64,000 bases of DNA from Procambarus clarkii (lineage: Eukaryota > Arthropoda > Malacostraca > Decapoda > Cambaridae): positions 36,596,793 to 36,660,792 of the forward strand of contig NC_091193.1 of NCBI RefSeq assembly GCF_040958095.1, given 5' to 3'. A program made the position numbers and the translations under genes. The notes under the pieces are model-generated. The model was not told the DNA's origin. It saw only the letters and a list, made by a program, of their open reading frames with translations, and did no database searches. Below are positions 43,613 through 54,015 of the stretch, piece by piece. The stretch's first letter is position 1. Every line of letters starts with the position of its first letter.

Positions 43613-45555
43613 TTACTCAGCTGTGTTTCTCATTTTAGCTTGCTGCTGGAGAATTGATTTACTGCTGACTAATTTATTATTGTTGGCAGGTTTAGGCTTG
43701 TTCACATTCAGAACTTTACCAGTAAGTAAGTAGCCACCTGCAGATTGGAGCATATTCATTCCCAATCGTTTAACATGTCCAGTTATGAACTGGTAATAGT
43801 AGTCGGCTCCTACTAGTACATCTACATTATTAAGGCGGTCAGACGTTAACTTGTCAGCCAAATTAATTTCACGTTCCTGCAGGAAGTGGGCTGTGTACCC
43901 CAGACCCTTAATATTTAAGTCAAAAGGCATTCGATCTACAACAATGGCTTGGACAGCCTTGGCATGACTACCTAGTCGTACAAGCGGTTGAACTACTGAG
44001 TATTCATGGGTTCCTCGATTTATCATGAACCCTGACAAGTTTAACTTTACCTGTCTGATTGGTAGTAAATTGAGTGCCACTGCTGCTTTCTGAGTAATGA
44101 AAGTTCTCTGGGAACCTTGATCAAATAGTCCACGCGTGGTGATCTTGGCTCCTCTGTTCTTTACTTGAAGTTGAGCAGTAGGCAAAGCAGCATCCACTTG
44201 AGATGCTTGTGAAGTTACGCTGTACACATCTCGCACCTTGCAGCACTGTACTGATGTAGATTCTCTACCTCCTATTCTAGGATTGACATAATTTGTCCTA
44301 ACTAATTTGCACAGTGCAGCATGATGCTTGCCCCTTCTACACCTATTGCAGGTGTTCAGTGGGGTTTCACAGCTATTAACATTATGTGATTTGAGACACC
44401 TAGTACATGTGTGTAACTGTTTGAGTCGTCTGACTCTTGTGTCTCTATTAGGGTAATTAGTACATTTGTACAGAGAATGTTTTTGATTGCAAAACAAGCA
44501 CATTCCCCATCCTACAGTTCGTTTAGGGGTTACCGGTTTAGGTAAAACAGTAACTGCAGGTTGTGATGGTTTTGTTGCTTGCATTTGCTTGTTGTTTATT
44601 CTCTTGTGAGCACTTGGTGTACTCTGGGGAGCCATTACTGGGCTCTTGGGAGTGCTCTTTGGACTATTAGGTCTCTTAGGAGCACCTGTGGGGCTCTTAG
44701 GCCTTACTGATGAATCAGTGTTTGACTTATTGTCATTACATTGATTATTAGTACCCTTATTACCTAGTGACAGTGTCACTTTAGGAGTTTCAGGTAAGGA
44801 AACTGATGTGGGTACAGTTTTGGTGCATTCAGATGAAGCATTAAGTGCCTGGTTTGCTGTATGATTGCTTATATTGCGCAAACCTGTAAATATATCCTGC
44901 ATTGACAGGACATTACCATTCTGGTATACATATAATTTATTAAGTGTGTCACCAGACAATTTTCTTTGGATGAAAAATTTTGTCATCCACTCAGCAGTTG
45001 GGTGATCCACCTCTTTACTGAAGTTATTTAACAGTGACTCGAGCTGAAAACTAAAGGCTTGTAAAGAGTCAACTGATTGTTCTGGTGAAGATAAATCTAA
45101 TAATTGGTGTACAAGGTTTATAATAGTCTTCTCATTGTTAGCACTTACTTTAGAAGGCTGTTGTGAGCAATTGTGACCATTACTTGTGTTGCTTAAGGCT
45201 TCTTGCTTAGCCTCAGCTTTGATTACAGCTTCGGTTGCTGTTGTAGCATTAGCTTTATCATTTTCTGGTTCAGATTCACTGATTATTGCAGCTTCACTAA
45301 GAGTTTCATCTGTAGCTTCACTTGTTTCTCTGGGTTCCTGTGAGGAGCTAGCTAATTCAGTAGCCTCATGTATTAAACTTATAGAATCCAGGGAACATTG
45401 AGAAGAGCTGTCTGAAAATTGATCAGACTCTGTAAACAAATCATTACGTGAAGTTGTATTAGATGAGATGTTAGAAAATGAAGGTTGAACTTCAGTTGTT
45501 GATCCTGTGTAGAGATCAGTATTGATTAGAGGATTCTCCTCACCTTGAGGTAGCT
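43613..45555 (-). CDS. BEL/Pao gag C-terminal part and aspartic protease
   Basis: Open on the minus strand from a TAG near 45,555 to the stop at 43,613. Numbered from the TTG codon at 45,439: an acidic Ser/Glu-rich segment 1-100, gag core about 105-200, Pro/Lys-rich linker about 245-305, then three zinc knuckles: C314-C317-H321-C326, C345-C348-H352-C357 and C364-C367-H372-C377. The protease follows with GLFDQGSQRTFI, D440 being the catalytic Asp (DQG in place of DSG or DTG, as in some BEL proteases), and VDVLVGADYYYQFITGHVKR near the end. The frame closes shortly after, where RT would begin in autonomous relatives. Gag would form particles and the protease would process it. The N-terminal part of gag lies in another frame just upstream. 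Confidence 0.9.
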
Positions 45556-45936
45556 AAGTATTTCATCTGAGCAGGGTGCTTGCTCGGGTGTAGGTCTATG
45601 AAAGGTCTGTTCTATCCACTCGGGAATATCTTGTCTCGCAAGCACCTTTTTATATCGGTCTAACTTGTCTTGAATGATACGTTCATAGTCGTCAAGATCA
45701 GATTCTGTCAGACGTAATTTGTCTGAGTCAGTATGACCGACCTGGAGTAAATTCCTATGAGACTCGATTACAGTCTTTATAAAGTCATAATTTTGGTTAG
45801 CGTTCCTTGTGGAACTTACTAGTCTGTAGACGTCAACTGGGTTAGTTTCTATACAGTTGTCACATCTGATAAGCAGTCCCGATAGGCGAACTTGAAGAAT
45901 TCTCAAGAATCTTGCATTCCTTTCTAGAGGAGTCAT
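45526..45936 (-). CDS. BEL/Pao gag N-terminal part (136 codons)
   Basis: Starts with ATG as MTPLERNARFLRILQVRLSG and continues through YRLVSSTRNANQNYDFIKTV, DDYERIIQDKLDRYKKVLAR and PEWIEQTFHRPTPEQAP. It is helix-rich and resembles the N-terminal gag region (DUF1759-type) of BEL elements. It stops at 45,526 in LKVRRIL. The downstream frame, shifted by -1, overlaps from about 45,555 and reads GEENPLINTDLYTGSTTEV before joining the zinc-knuckle ORF. The overlap could be a one-base mutation or a frameshift site. The AAG/GTGAGG context there also resembles a splice donor, but splicing to the nearest CACAG does not restore the frame. Confidence 0.75.
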   Translation of the reverse strand: MTPLERNARFLRILQVRLSGLLIRCDNCIETNPVDVYRLVSSTRNANQNYDFIKTVIESHRNLLQVGHTDSDKLRLTESDLDDYERIIQDKLDRYKKVLARQDIPEWIEQTFHRPTPEQAPCSDEILSYLKVRRIL

Positions 45937-47123
45937 TCTTGTGGTAAATTGGAGCCTTATAGGGCTTATATAGCTACTTGTACAGCTATGGTGTCTGCTC
46001 CTTGATGTAGAGCAGGTATAATTATTGACAGCCTGGTATTTTCTTGAGGCTGGTTGTAATTTACCTCATTTAGAGGTTAGCTACCTACCTAATAATAAGC
46101 AACTAAGATTTGAGTGGTACCTTGGTCTCACTACAGGTATTCCTTAGCTTAGCTCTTCAAAATCAGCCTTGGATGGGTAGTGAACTTACAGTAACACTCA
46201 AAGATGTACATAGAAATATGCAATAAAATATAATTACACAATAAATGGTTAATCCCACCCTTGATAGGGTCAGCACAAAAGGTATAATACATATGCCACT
46301 AACTAGCTCAAGCCTAGTCGTGAGAATTTCTACTGAAGAAACTACAAATTTATTTAGTCTGTGTTTGTGCCAAATTCAGCACAATCACAGCCTAAATTGC
46401 TACCTAATAAAGGTTGGCAAAGATTTTATTGTGGTGCAGTAATGGGCAAATAATTGTGCTGTATTTTTGTTTTGTTTTTTATTTTATTGTTTATAATATA
46501 TACACTGGTAGAATTATGTGTATAAGAAATTAAATGAACACAAGAGAATTAATTGTGTTTGGCAAGTATTCTACTGCCGTAAATAATATCTAACTCCTGA
46601 ATGTACTCCTAATTGTGGAATAAAATGTAATCAGGGTTAGTAATAATTAATTAGTATGGGATCAGCAATTTATATTAGTATACTGGATCCTAAAATGTTA
46701 ATGATTCACTGACTTGAGTGAATCAGTAATTATGGAGTGAATACAGGCTATAATGGACAGTCTGCTGACAGCCGTATATTGAAATATTTGTATAGCCCAA
46801 ATGGTTAACACATAATTGGTGTTAGTGAGGAATTAATATACAAGTTATGAGCTGTTGCTCCTGGTGACCTAAAGATTCTTACTTCAGTATGAGGTATAGG
46901 TCTAAGTGTTGTGGGTAACTGACTGTGTCCCACGAGTGCTACCTTATACATAAGGTATAAGTAGCAATGAATTGTTGTGACTTAGGCTAACCTATGGGTT
47001 ACACTATTGGTAGACACAATTAATTAAAATGGTTAGTCTGGACTACTTCACACAGCGATTAGTTATTACTAATTAGTATTTATAGTTATAATTTATGTTT
47101 ATCCGGTTCGATAAGGACCATAA
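45937..47123 (-). other. BEL 5' leader
   Basis: 1.2 kb between the 5' LTR and the gag ATG on the minus strand. It begins TTATGGTCCTTATCGAACCG at the LTR border (47,123 downward), with TGG starting the primer-binding site. AT-rich, no ORF. Confidence 0.7.
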
Positions 47124-47935
47124 TGTGGTACATTTGGGGCTTGACTCTATTTATTTAATTATTAAAGTAATGAAATCAATTATGAAGGACCACCCGCTTT
47201 AATAGTAAAGAGGGAAACTAATAAAAATGTGATCATTAGAAATTCCAAGAGGAACCAGTAACTATGGATAAATACTAGAAAATATAATCACTTGAATAAT
47301 TAATGGGCTGTATAAATAATTTAATTGAATCAAAGCCTCAAACACCTACATTGGGGGGTTATTGCTAGAACTTCATATATGTCTAGGAACTAGTGTGGTT
47401 CGTACACCAGTTCATTGTGTAATAACCTAATCTTATGACCAATTAGAAAATCAATAGTAAATTTGTCACCAATAAGAATATAGATCATGAATATCCGAAA
47501 TTAATAGTTATAATAAAAACGTGTTACTTCCAGTGCACAGTATTCTATAATGACAATCAATTACAGATAATTTGAACAATAAAGAAATACGAAAAAGTCT
47601 TAGCTTGAAGACGTTTTCAAAGACATCAGTCACGAATCATCCTCGGAATGTCCGGAATTCTTCGTGAAACACTGGGAGATGAATAACATGGGTAAAGTAA
47701 CAGCTCGGGGAATTCCTCACACGCAAGCTGTAAATTAAGATATATTACGTAGCAACATATTAGGCTACTAAATATCTATATTCAAGAAATTGGGAATGGA
47801 GAGTAATAGAAAATACTAACATGTGTTTTATTTATGTCGCTCAGTGTGACGACAAGCTACCCTGTGTGACGGTGTCCCCCCCCCCCCATTATATTTCTCC
47901 CACGCCTGCTGTAAGAGTCATGTCCACTTTACCCG

Positions 47936-49909
47936 AGCGTTCTCTACGTCGCAGGCATCAGTTTGATATATGTGGGAGAATGTAGTGTTCTCGAAGTGGC
48001 GAGAAATTTGTAAAAGAAGAGTATTTTGGCCTGTGGTTTAGGCCCTTTAGGAAGCCAATATGGCGCTGGCTCTTCTGTTTTGCCGCCAAAACTGTGTGAC
48101 GTCAGTGACACCAGATTGGTCACCGACAGCGATGTGGCACAGGGAGCCAATGAAAACCTCCCATGGCGAATGTGACGTCACGAAGGAAGGGGGGTCCGGT
48201 CAGAGCGCCACGGCAGCGCCATCAGTCTGACACGACACGTCAAGGTGGTTGGAGGTGCGAAGATTGGTCCTGTCAGTTTGACAGTTGTTTCCCGCTCCCA
48301 TGGATTTTACGCGTCACCCGAAGTCTGCAAGTACTCTGTGAGGTCTTCCTTCGTTCATGTGTTGGACCAGAGAGGGAATCGACGGGATATTGAGCAACAA
48401 GTGCTCCAGGACAGGTACTGTGCAAGAAGAAGTGAAGTCTGTGCAGTGACGTATGCGACGTCTGAGGCAGTTCACCCATTTGTGACGGCGTAGTGGCTGG
48501 ACCGAGCCACCGGGAAGCAGTGGAAGAAGAAAACTATTCGGGAATCCGAACGACTGCAGCCGAGACGTAGGCAGGCAGCCGTAGCTGGGAGGAGAAGTTG
48601 ACGGCTGGGAGACCGACTCCAACCCTATAAGAAGTCGAAGAGGAGCACGGACCTGCAGTGAAAAGGCACGGAGACGACGCATTTATGGTGGGACGTTGAT
48701 TGAGTTCCTGGAGGACACGACAGTGTGTGGGGGCGTTCCCTACACGAGGCAGGAGCCAGGACCAGGAGCTACAACTCAACTCTCACCGGAGGATAGGTGG
48801 AAGTAGGTGATTCTAGTTTCCCTCCCAATTCCCCTTTAGTCAGCTATATTATTTAGCCAGAGTATTTTGTATGTCATGAGCAAGGCTCACCTATGTCACA
48901 GTAAGGCACAAGTGTGCAGTGGGGCTACATAGAGTCCTCACGGTATCTATGATAATTATTGGTGTGTGCAGGCACCCAGAGTAATTGATGAATTTACTGT
49001 GTTGATAATGTCTTTCATGAGACTTTAATGTGATCATTTAGTGAGAGAATATATATATAAATATGCCAGTATTTGGAGTTAGGCTATGTGCCCAGTAACT
49101 ATGTTATTACCATTATTGATGTCTATGACTCATCCATATATATATATATATATGTCTATGCTCGTGTATTGAATAATCATTCATGTGTGCAGTGATTAAT
49201 TGTGTTATCGCCCACGGAAGGAATTACTGAGAACTCCAGTGATATATACTTGCATACGTGATCATTAAATGAAGGGCAGTGTGTTATACCATGATAGCGA
49301 GCTATTGTGTCCATTTAAATAGAGATGTTTGATTGAGCTCAAGATCAGTGCAGCGAAGTGTTTACGTGCTATTGTCGCAAATATTGTGTGTTAAAACTTC
49401 TAGTGATCTTTGAGAACTTAAAGAAACTGGCGCGTCATACCACAAGCAAACAGATAAAATAACATTCGCGCGGTGGTAGTCGCCCAGCTGATTTTGACAT
49501 TGACGTGAGGGGGAGCGTTGCCGGCTTGGCGAGTTCATGATTATATGTGGGAACGAGCGACTTCTGCCTGAAACAGCTGTTTGCTTATTGATATAATCTT
49601 GTGATGTCTTTGAATGAGTTTTAAGTAAAATACAAAGTACATTGGTGTTTATAGCATCCCCTCCATATTTCTTGTGGCTATATAATACCTGAAAGCAAAT
49701 AGGGATAGAAGTAAATACCTGCCTGATATCAGATCTATTGAGTGTGTCCTTGCCACTGTTACCACAATTCAACAAAACCACTGACGTGTTACTGGACACC
49801 GGAAACACCAGTTGGCGACCTTGTGGTTAGTAGTAGAGCCCATGACGGGGCGGGCACACAATAGTTAAGTGAACAAGTTGTGTTCCCACTCCTTCTCGAT
49901 CAGAGGCCG
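47936..49909 (+). other. 2-kb segment present only in the right BEL LTR
   Basis: Bounded by ACCCG on the left and GGCCGGTTGGG on the right. The left LTR reads ACCCGGTTGGG with no gap, sharing only CCG. The ends are not TG..CA, and no ORF has a recognisable motif. Near the right side, AACACCAGTTGGCGACCTTG then TGG resembles an LTR end followed by a tRNA primer-binding site in plus orientation, so part of it may be the LTR and leader of another retrotransposon. Alternatively, the left LTR lost this segment by microhomology deletion. Confidence 0.5.
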
Positions 49910-50931
49910 GTTGGGATTGACTGGGATACACTCCTGGCATACAGTGGCGCTGCGAGGATAGAGTGAAGACCCACAGGGCTACGGTGAGTGACATTGAGTA
50001 TACTGTTACTCGCTCCTTTCCCCTCTCATTGGAGGTGGACCCCGACACCTGCTCTATACAATCTCTAATGATGCATCAAAAGGGAGTTATATGTGTACTT
50101 AGCTAATAGGGCAGTGTATAAGTTGAAGCTTGCCGAAACTCGCGTCCCAGGCTCTAGCGTCACAATGGCGAACACGTGGTGGCTAGCTTGGCCTGGATGT
50201 CGACGCGCTTCTCTGGCCAGTCACGATGGATTACGCAGAACAAATTGACAAGTTCTGGGCTGAATGTCAGGTTAAATCTTGCTGACGATTCACCACAACG
50301 TATCTGGACACTGACACCAAATGAGTTGCTCAATTCCACAACAAGTCTTCACGCCGCACTCTGGCGCCTTCCTCTCACACCAACGCCTACACACCTTCTC
50401 TCCTTAATGGCGTCTCTCCCTGCCCCGCGTCCCGCATTCGCCATACAAATTATTCACCACGAATAATATTATTTCTCGCAGTTGTGTCTAAAATGCTTTG
50501 ATAAAGACTGGGTTATAATTCTAGGGAGTTAAATATTATTACTTTCTCGTTTTACGATGGTAAACGAAAAATGGAGATGAATTTAATTCTCTCCATGGCG
50601 TTCACGCGTGACGTTAAATTTATTACCAGATAACAGTTTTAACTAGAAACTCTCGATTTGGCATTATTTGGGAGTCTTGTTATCGGTAAATAATTATCAC
50701 ACAGAATACTGTTGTTTTTAGAGAATCAAACTCAATTCTCTAACACACTGGATATAAATGTGTTTATTTTGGTAGAATCTGATGCAATACTGGTGTCTGG
50801 TTGCGTAAGAATTCTAGCATTATTGTACAGATACAATTATTAGTTCATGTGAACCCTACTGTTGGTTAATTTTAGTTACTACAGTAATTAGTAGATTTTA
50901 GTAATAATTAATAATAATACAACTGTATTGC

Positions 50932-51966
50932 TGTTACGACCCTCTCGGGACGCAACGGGGTTCTCACTCTGATGTTGTTAGAGTCAGATATATATATCCG
51001 TTCCCAAGCCAGTAGTGGCTATCAAGGGATGAGATCCATGACGCAAGTAACTTAAAGGGAGTAGGGAAAGAATGCTAAGAACTTAATATTATAATTTTCA
51101 CCATCACCGATTAAATATATAAAATAAAAGAGTGCACAAGGGGGAGGGATATTAACACTTTACAAGGGGATTCTTCACAATGTAGTCTTCTGCTGAAGAC
51201 TCTGGATCCAGAAGCTAGGCGCTGAGTCCTTGGTGCTTTCTTCGTGGCCACACAACGAATTCTTCAAAGAAGCTGAGCCTACCCTGGCCACAGGTCAGCC
51301 AAAACACATGTCCACTGGGGTCACCGCCATGGAGGCCGTCAACCACACGTCCAGCTGGTCTGCTGGCAGGTTCTGAGCCAACAAGGCTGGTACGGCCACT
51401 CCACGAACGATAAAAGGGGAACGCCCTAGACAGGAGCCTCGTGTGACACCACAAATCACTCTCCTGTCTTCAGTACCCCAGTGGATGATCGTCTCCAACA
51501 GGCGGTCCCGGGTAAATCCTTTTACTGCCACTCCACTGGCAGGCTAACACACCACAGTGTTCTTCCGGGGGGACGACTTCACAACAGCTGCAGCAAGGTT
51601 CAAGGTATGGAGACTGGCTGCCTCGGGTAGACTGACTCAACCTTCAACACAGCGGTCCCAGGTCGACTCTGTAAACAGACACGTCATCAATGACTGGGAC
51701 ACACTAAAACACCTCACTTACGGGCTCGGGCACAAACACCTGACGTATCCAGTCCATAGATGGCGCTGTCGTCGGAGCACCACCTCACCAGAGGTCAGGA
51801 GCGGCTGTGTTGTGAGCTGCACAGGACTGGAAACTGGCCCTTGTGGCTGGTACACCTTGTCCTCACCAGGTGTCGTAGTCCGTTTGGCGGGGGTTTCGGG
51901 AGCTGACCCACAGATGGCGTGGTCGTTACTGCTCCGTGCTCGGACGCTGGATCCGGGTTCGTAACA
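50932..51966 (-). mobile_element. Solo LTR of the Gmr1-like gypsy family
   Basis: TGTTACGACCCTCTCGGGAC ... GGATCCGGGTTCGTAACA, 1,035 bp, homologous end to end with the 1,017-bp LTRs at 52,930 and 59,201 but clearly diverged. It is flanked by ATTGC and ATTGT, a 5-bp target duplication with one change, and the paralogous left BEL LTR shows the empty site. A lone LTR normally results from recombination between the two LTRs of a complete element, so one full-length copy once stood here. Confidence 0.93.
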
Positions 51967-51999
51967 ATTGTATTAGTGTTGGAAATTTCCAACAGTTAT

Positions 52000-52380
52000 G
52001 AGTCGTGAGTAAACAGTTTTTCATTCATAAACAGGAGGTTTGGTGGGTGCATGGAATGGACATTGGACTTTTAGCGGACGAGCACACGACTCACAACTGT
52101 TGATGTCCGAACACTTCCTGAACAAGTGCTTCACTGACGACTTTAGTTAAAACCACAACGCTGTAAATGCTTCACCTACGTACTACAAATACAAATAATC
52201 GAAAAAGAACATAAACAGCTAACCAATGCGTAAATATGCACAGTGTGCTAATATATATCAATGTTAATTTATATTTGAGAAAGTTTCAGTTTTGAATGAA
52301 CAGCATGTTAAAATTGACGAATGCGTCATTGGGATCGACCGCTGGATGGAATGAAATTAATCTGAGGATGGGTTGTCCAT
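52000..52380. mobile_element. Right part of the foldback element interrupted by BEL
   Basis: Begins GAGTCGTGAGTAAACAGTTT then TTCATTCATAAACAGG, the inverted continuation of the module cut at 39,264, then the module again in plus orientation (GAACACTTCCTGAACAAGTG at about 52,110) and a diverged copy of the 250-bp body (CAACGCTGTAAATGCTTCAC ... GGGATCGACCGCTGGATGG). Confidence 0.7.
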
Positions 52381-52631
52381 ACACACATGCACGTGAATCT
52401 ACATTGTTTACCACACTGTCCAACACATCAGAGTTGGAGCAGGCTTTTCCAGTTTCCGTCATTGGGGTTATTTGCTGTTATATCCTTCTTTAGATTTTAT
52501 CATTCACACCTGAAAACTCTAATAAACAATCAAATAAATCGTTCATTCAGTCATTAAACGGTGAAGTTTATTGTAAATACTGCTGCTCCATATCACATTT
52601 TATGATGATACTAGTAGTACCCGGCCACACG

Positions 52632-52676
52632 TTGCTGTGGCTCAGAAACGCATGTGCGTTGCTGAGCCACAGCAAC
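52632..52676. other. 46-bp near-perfect palindrome
   Basis: GTTGCTGTGGCTCAG pairs with CTGAGCCACAGCAAC around AACGCATGTGCGTT, which is itself palindromic. About 15 bp outside it on the left is ACTAGTAGTACCCGGC. Read on the minus strand this is a hairpin followed by GCCGGGTACTACTAG then T, the layout of a Helitron 3' end (hairpin, then CTAG before T). I see no helicase. Confidence 0.5.
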
Positions 52677-52784
52677 CTTCCCAGTCCTCCTTACCATTCC
52701 CCCCCTCACCCGTCTCCTCGGCGTCTCAACCATTCCCCACTTCACCGTCCCCTCGTCCTCCCCACCATTCCCATCTCCCCACCC

Positions 52785-52929
52785 TCTGCACCACCACCTT
52801 CACCGGGATCTTCACCACCATCTGCACCACCACCTTCACCACCACCTTCACCACCACCTTAACCACCATCTTCACCACCACCTTCACCACCATCTTCACC
52901 ACCATCTTCACCACCACCTTCACCATCAT
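52785..52929. repeat. CACCTT/CATCTT microsatellite, left half
   Basis: Hexa- and nonanucleotide units of CACCTTCAC and CACCATCTT. It is split by the gypsy insertion and continues at 60,218. Confidence 0.95.
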
Positions 52930-53946
52930 TGTTACGGCCCTCTCGGGACGCAACGGGGTTCTCACTCTGATGTTGTTAGAGGAAGATATAGGTATCCGTT
53001 CCCCAGCCAGTAGTGGCTATCAAGGGATGAGATCCGTGACGCAAGTAACTTAAAAGGGAGTAGGGAAAGAAAGTTAAGAACTTAATATAATATAATGTTC
53101 ACCATCACCATTTAAATATATAAAAGTAAAACGTACACAAGGGGGAGGGGTATTAACACTTTACAAAGGGGATCAACACTGTAGTCTTCTGCTGGAGACT
53201 ATGGATCCTCGAAGCTAGGTGCCGAGTCCGCGGTGCTTTCTTCGTGGCCTCAAGACGTGTCCTCTGAGAACGCCGAGCCTACCCTGGCCACAGGTCAGCC
53301 ACAACACAGGTCCACTGGGGGCACCGTCGTGGAGGCCGTCAACCACACGTCCAGCAGGTCTGCTGGCAGGTACTGAGCCACCAAGGCTGGTACGGCCACT
53401 CCACGAACGATAAAAGGGGTACGCCCTAGACAGGAGTCTCGTGTGATATCACCAATCACCCTCCTGTCCTCAATACCCCAGTGGATTATCGTCTCCAACC
53501 GTCGGTCCCGGGTAAATCCTTCCACTGCCACTCCACTGGCAGGCTTAACACACCACAGTGTTCTTCCGGGGGGACGACGTCACAACAGCTGCAGCAAACT
53601 TCACAGTATGGAGACTGGCTGCCTCGGGTAGACTCACTCCACTTCCATCACAGTGGTCCCAGGTCGGCTCTGTAAGCAGACACGTCATCAATAACAGGGA
53701 CACTAAAACACCACACTTACAGGCTCAGACACAAACGCCCGACATATCCACTCCATAGATGGCGTTGTAGTCTGAGCACCACCTCACCAGAGGTCAGCGG
53801 CGGCGGTGTTGAGCGCTGAACGGGGCTGGAAACTGGCCCTCGTAGCTAGTACACGTCGTCGGTTTGGAGGGGGTTTCGGGAGCTGACCCACAGATGGCGC
53901 GGCCGTCACTGTTTAGAGATTGGACGCTGGATCAGGGTCCGTAACA
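52930..53946 (-). repeat. 3' LTR of the Gmr1-like element
   Basis: 1,017 bp, TG..CA ends, adjacent to polypurine tract GGTGGGGAGG. It differs from the 5' LTR at two noticed positions. Confidence 0.96.
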
Positions 53947-53956
53947 CCTCCCCACC
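53947..53956 (-). promoter_or_regulatory. Polypurine tract
   Basis: Minus strand GGTGGGGAGG immediately before the 3' LTR, the expected primer for plus-strand DNA synthesis. Confidence 0.8.
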
Positions 53957-54015
53957 AAAAGAATTTGGTTTGGGTTCCTATAAAAAGAGAAGACTAACCA
54001 AATTAGTACGTGGAT

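Larger units (their letters stand above)
39265..51994 (-). mobile_element. BEL/Pao LTR retrotransposon lacking pol (gag-PR only)
   Basis: Two direct LTRs (39,265-41,120 and 47,124-51,994, the latter carrying extra sequence) enclose 6.0 kb. Both LTRs start TGTGG(G/T)ACATTTGGGG and end GTTGGAAATTTCCAACA, and a perfect 5-bp target duplication GTTAT lies at 39,260-39,264 and 51,995-51,999. Removing the element rejoins the flanking foldback module, confirming the borders. On the minus strand, TGGTCCTTATCGAACCGGAT starts 3 bases inside the 5' LTR as a primer-binding site typical of BEL elements. The only coding sequence is gag plus protease. No RT, RNase H or integrase is present, so it is non-autonomous. 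Confidence 0.9.
47124..51994 (-). repeat. BEL element 5' LTR with secondary insertions
   Basis: Colinear with the left LTR at 47,124-47,935, then 1,974 bp absent from the left copy, then colinear again from 49,907 to 50,931, a solo gypsy LTR (50,932-51,966), and the final 28 bp ending CCAACA. The left copy shows the uninterrupted CAACTATTGTATTAGTG around the solo-LTR site. Confidence 0.88.

Noticed and set aside
45526..45560. Functional intron joining the two gag ORFs
   Set aside because: The donor-like AAG/GTGAGG and acceptor-like CACAG would give a product that leaves the zinc-knuckle frame and meets a stop.
52602..53053. Pro/Ser- and Thr/Ile-rich ORFs
   Set aside because: CACCTT microsatellite plus the LTR start read in frame; the opposite strand is equally open.
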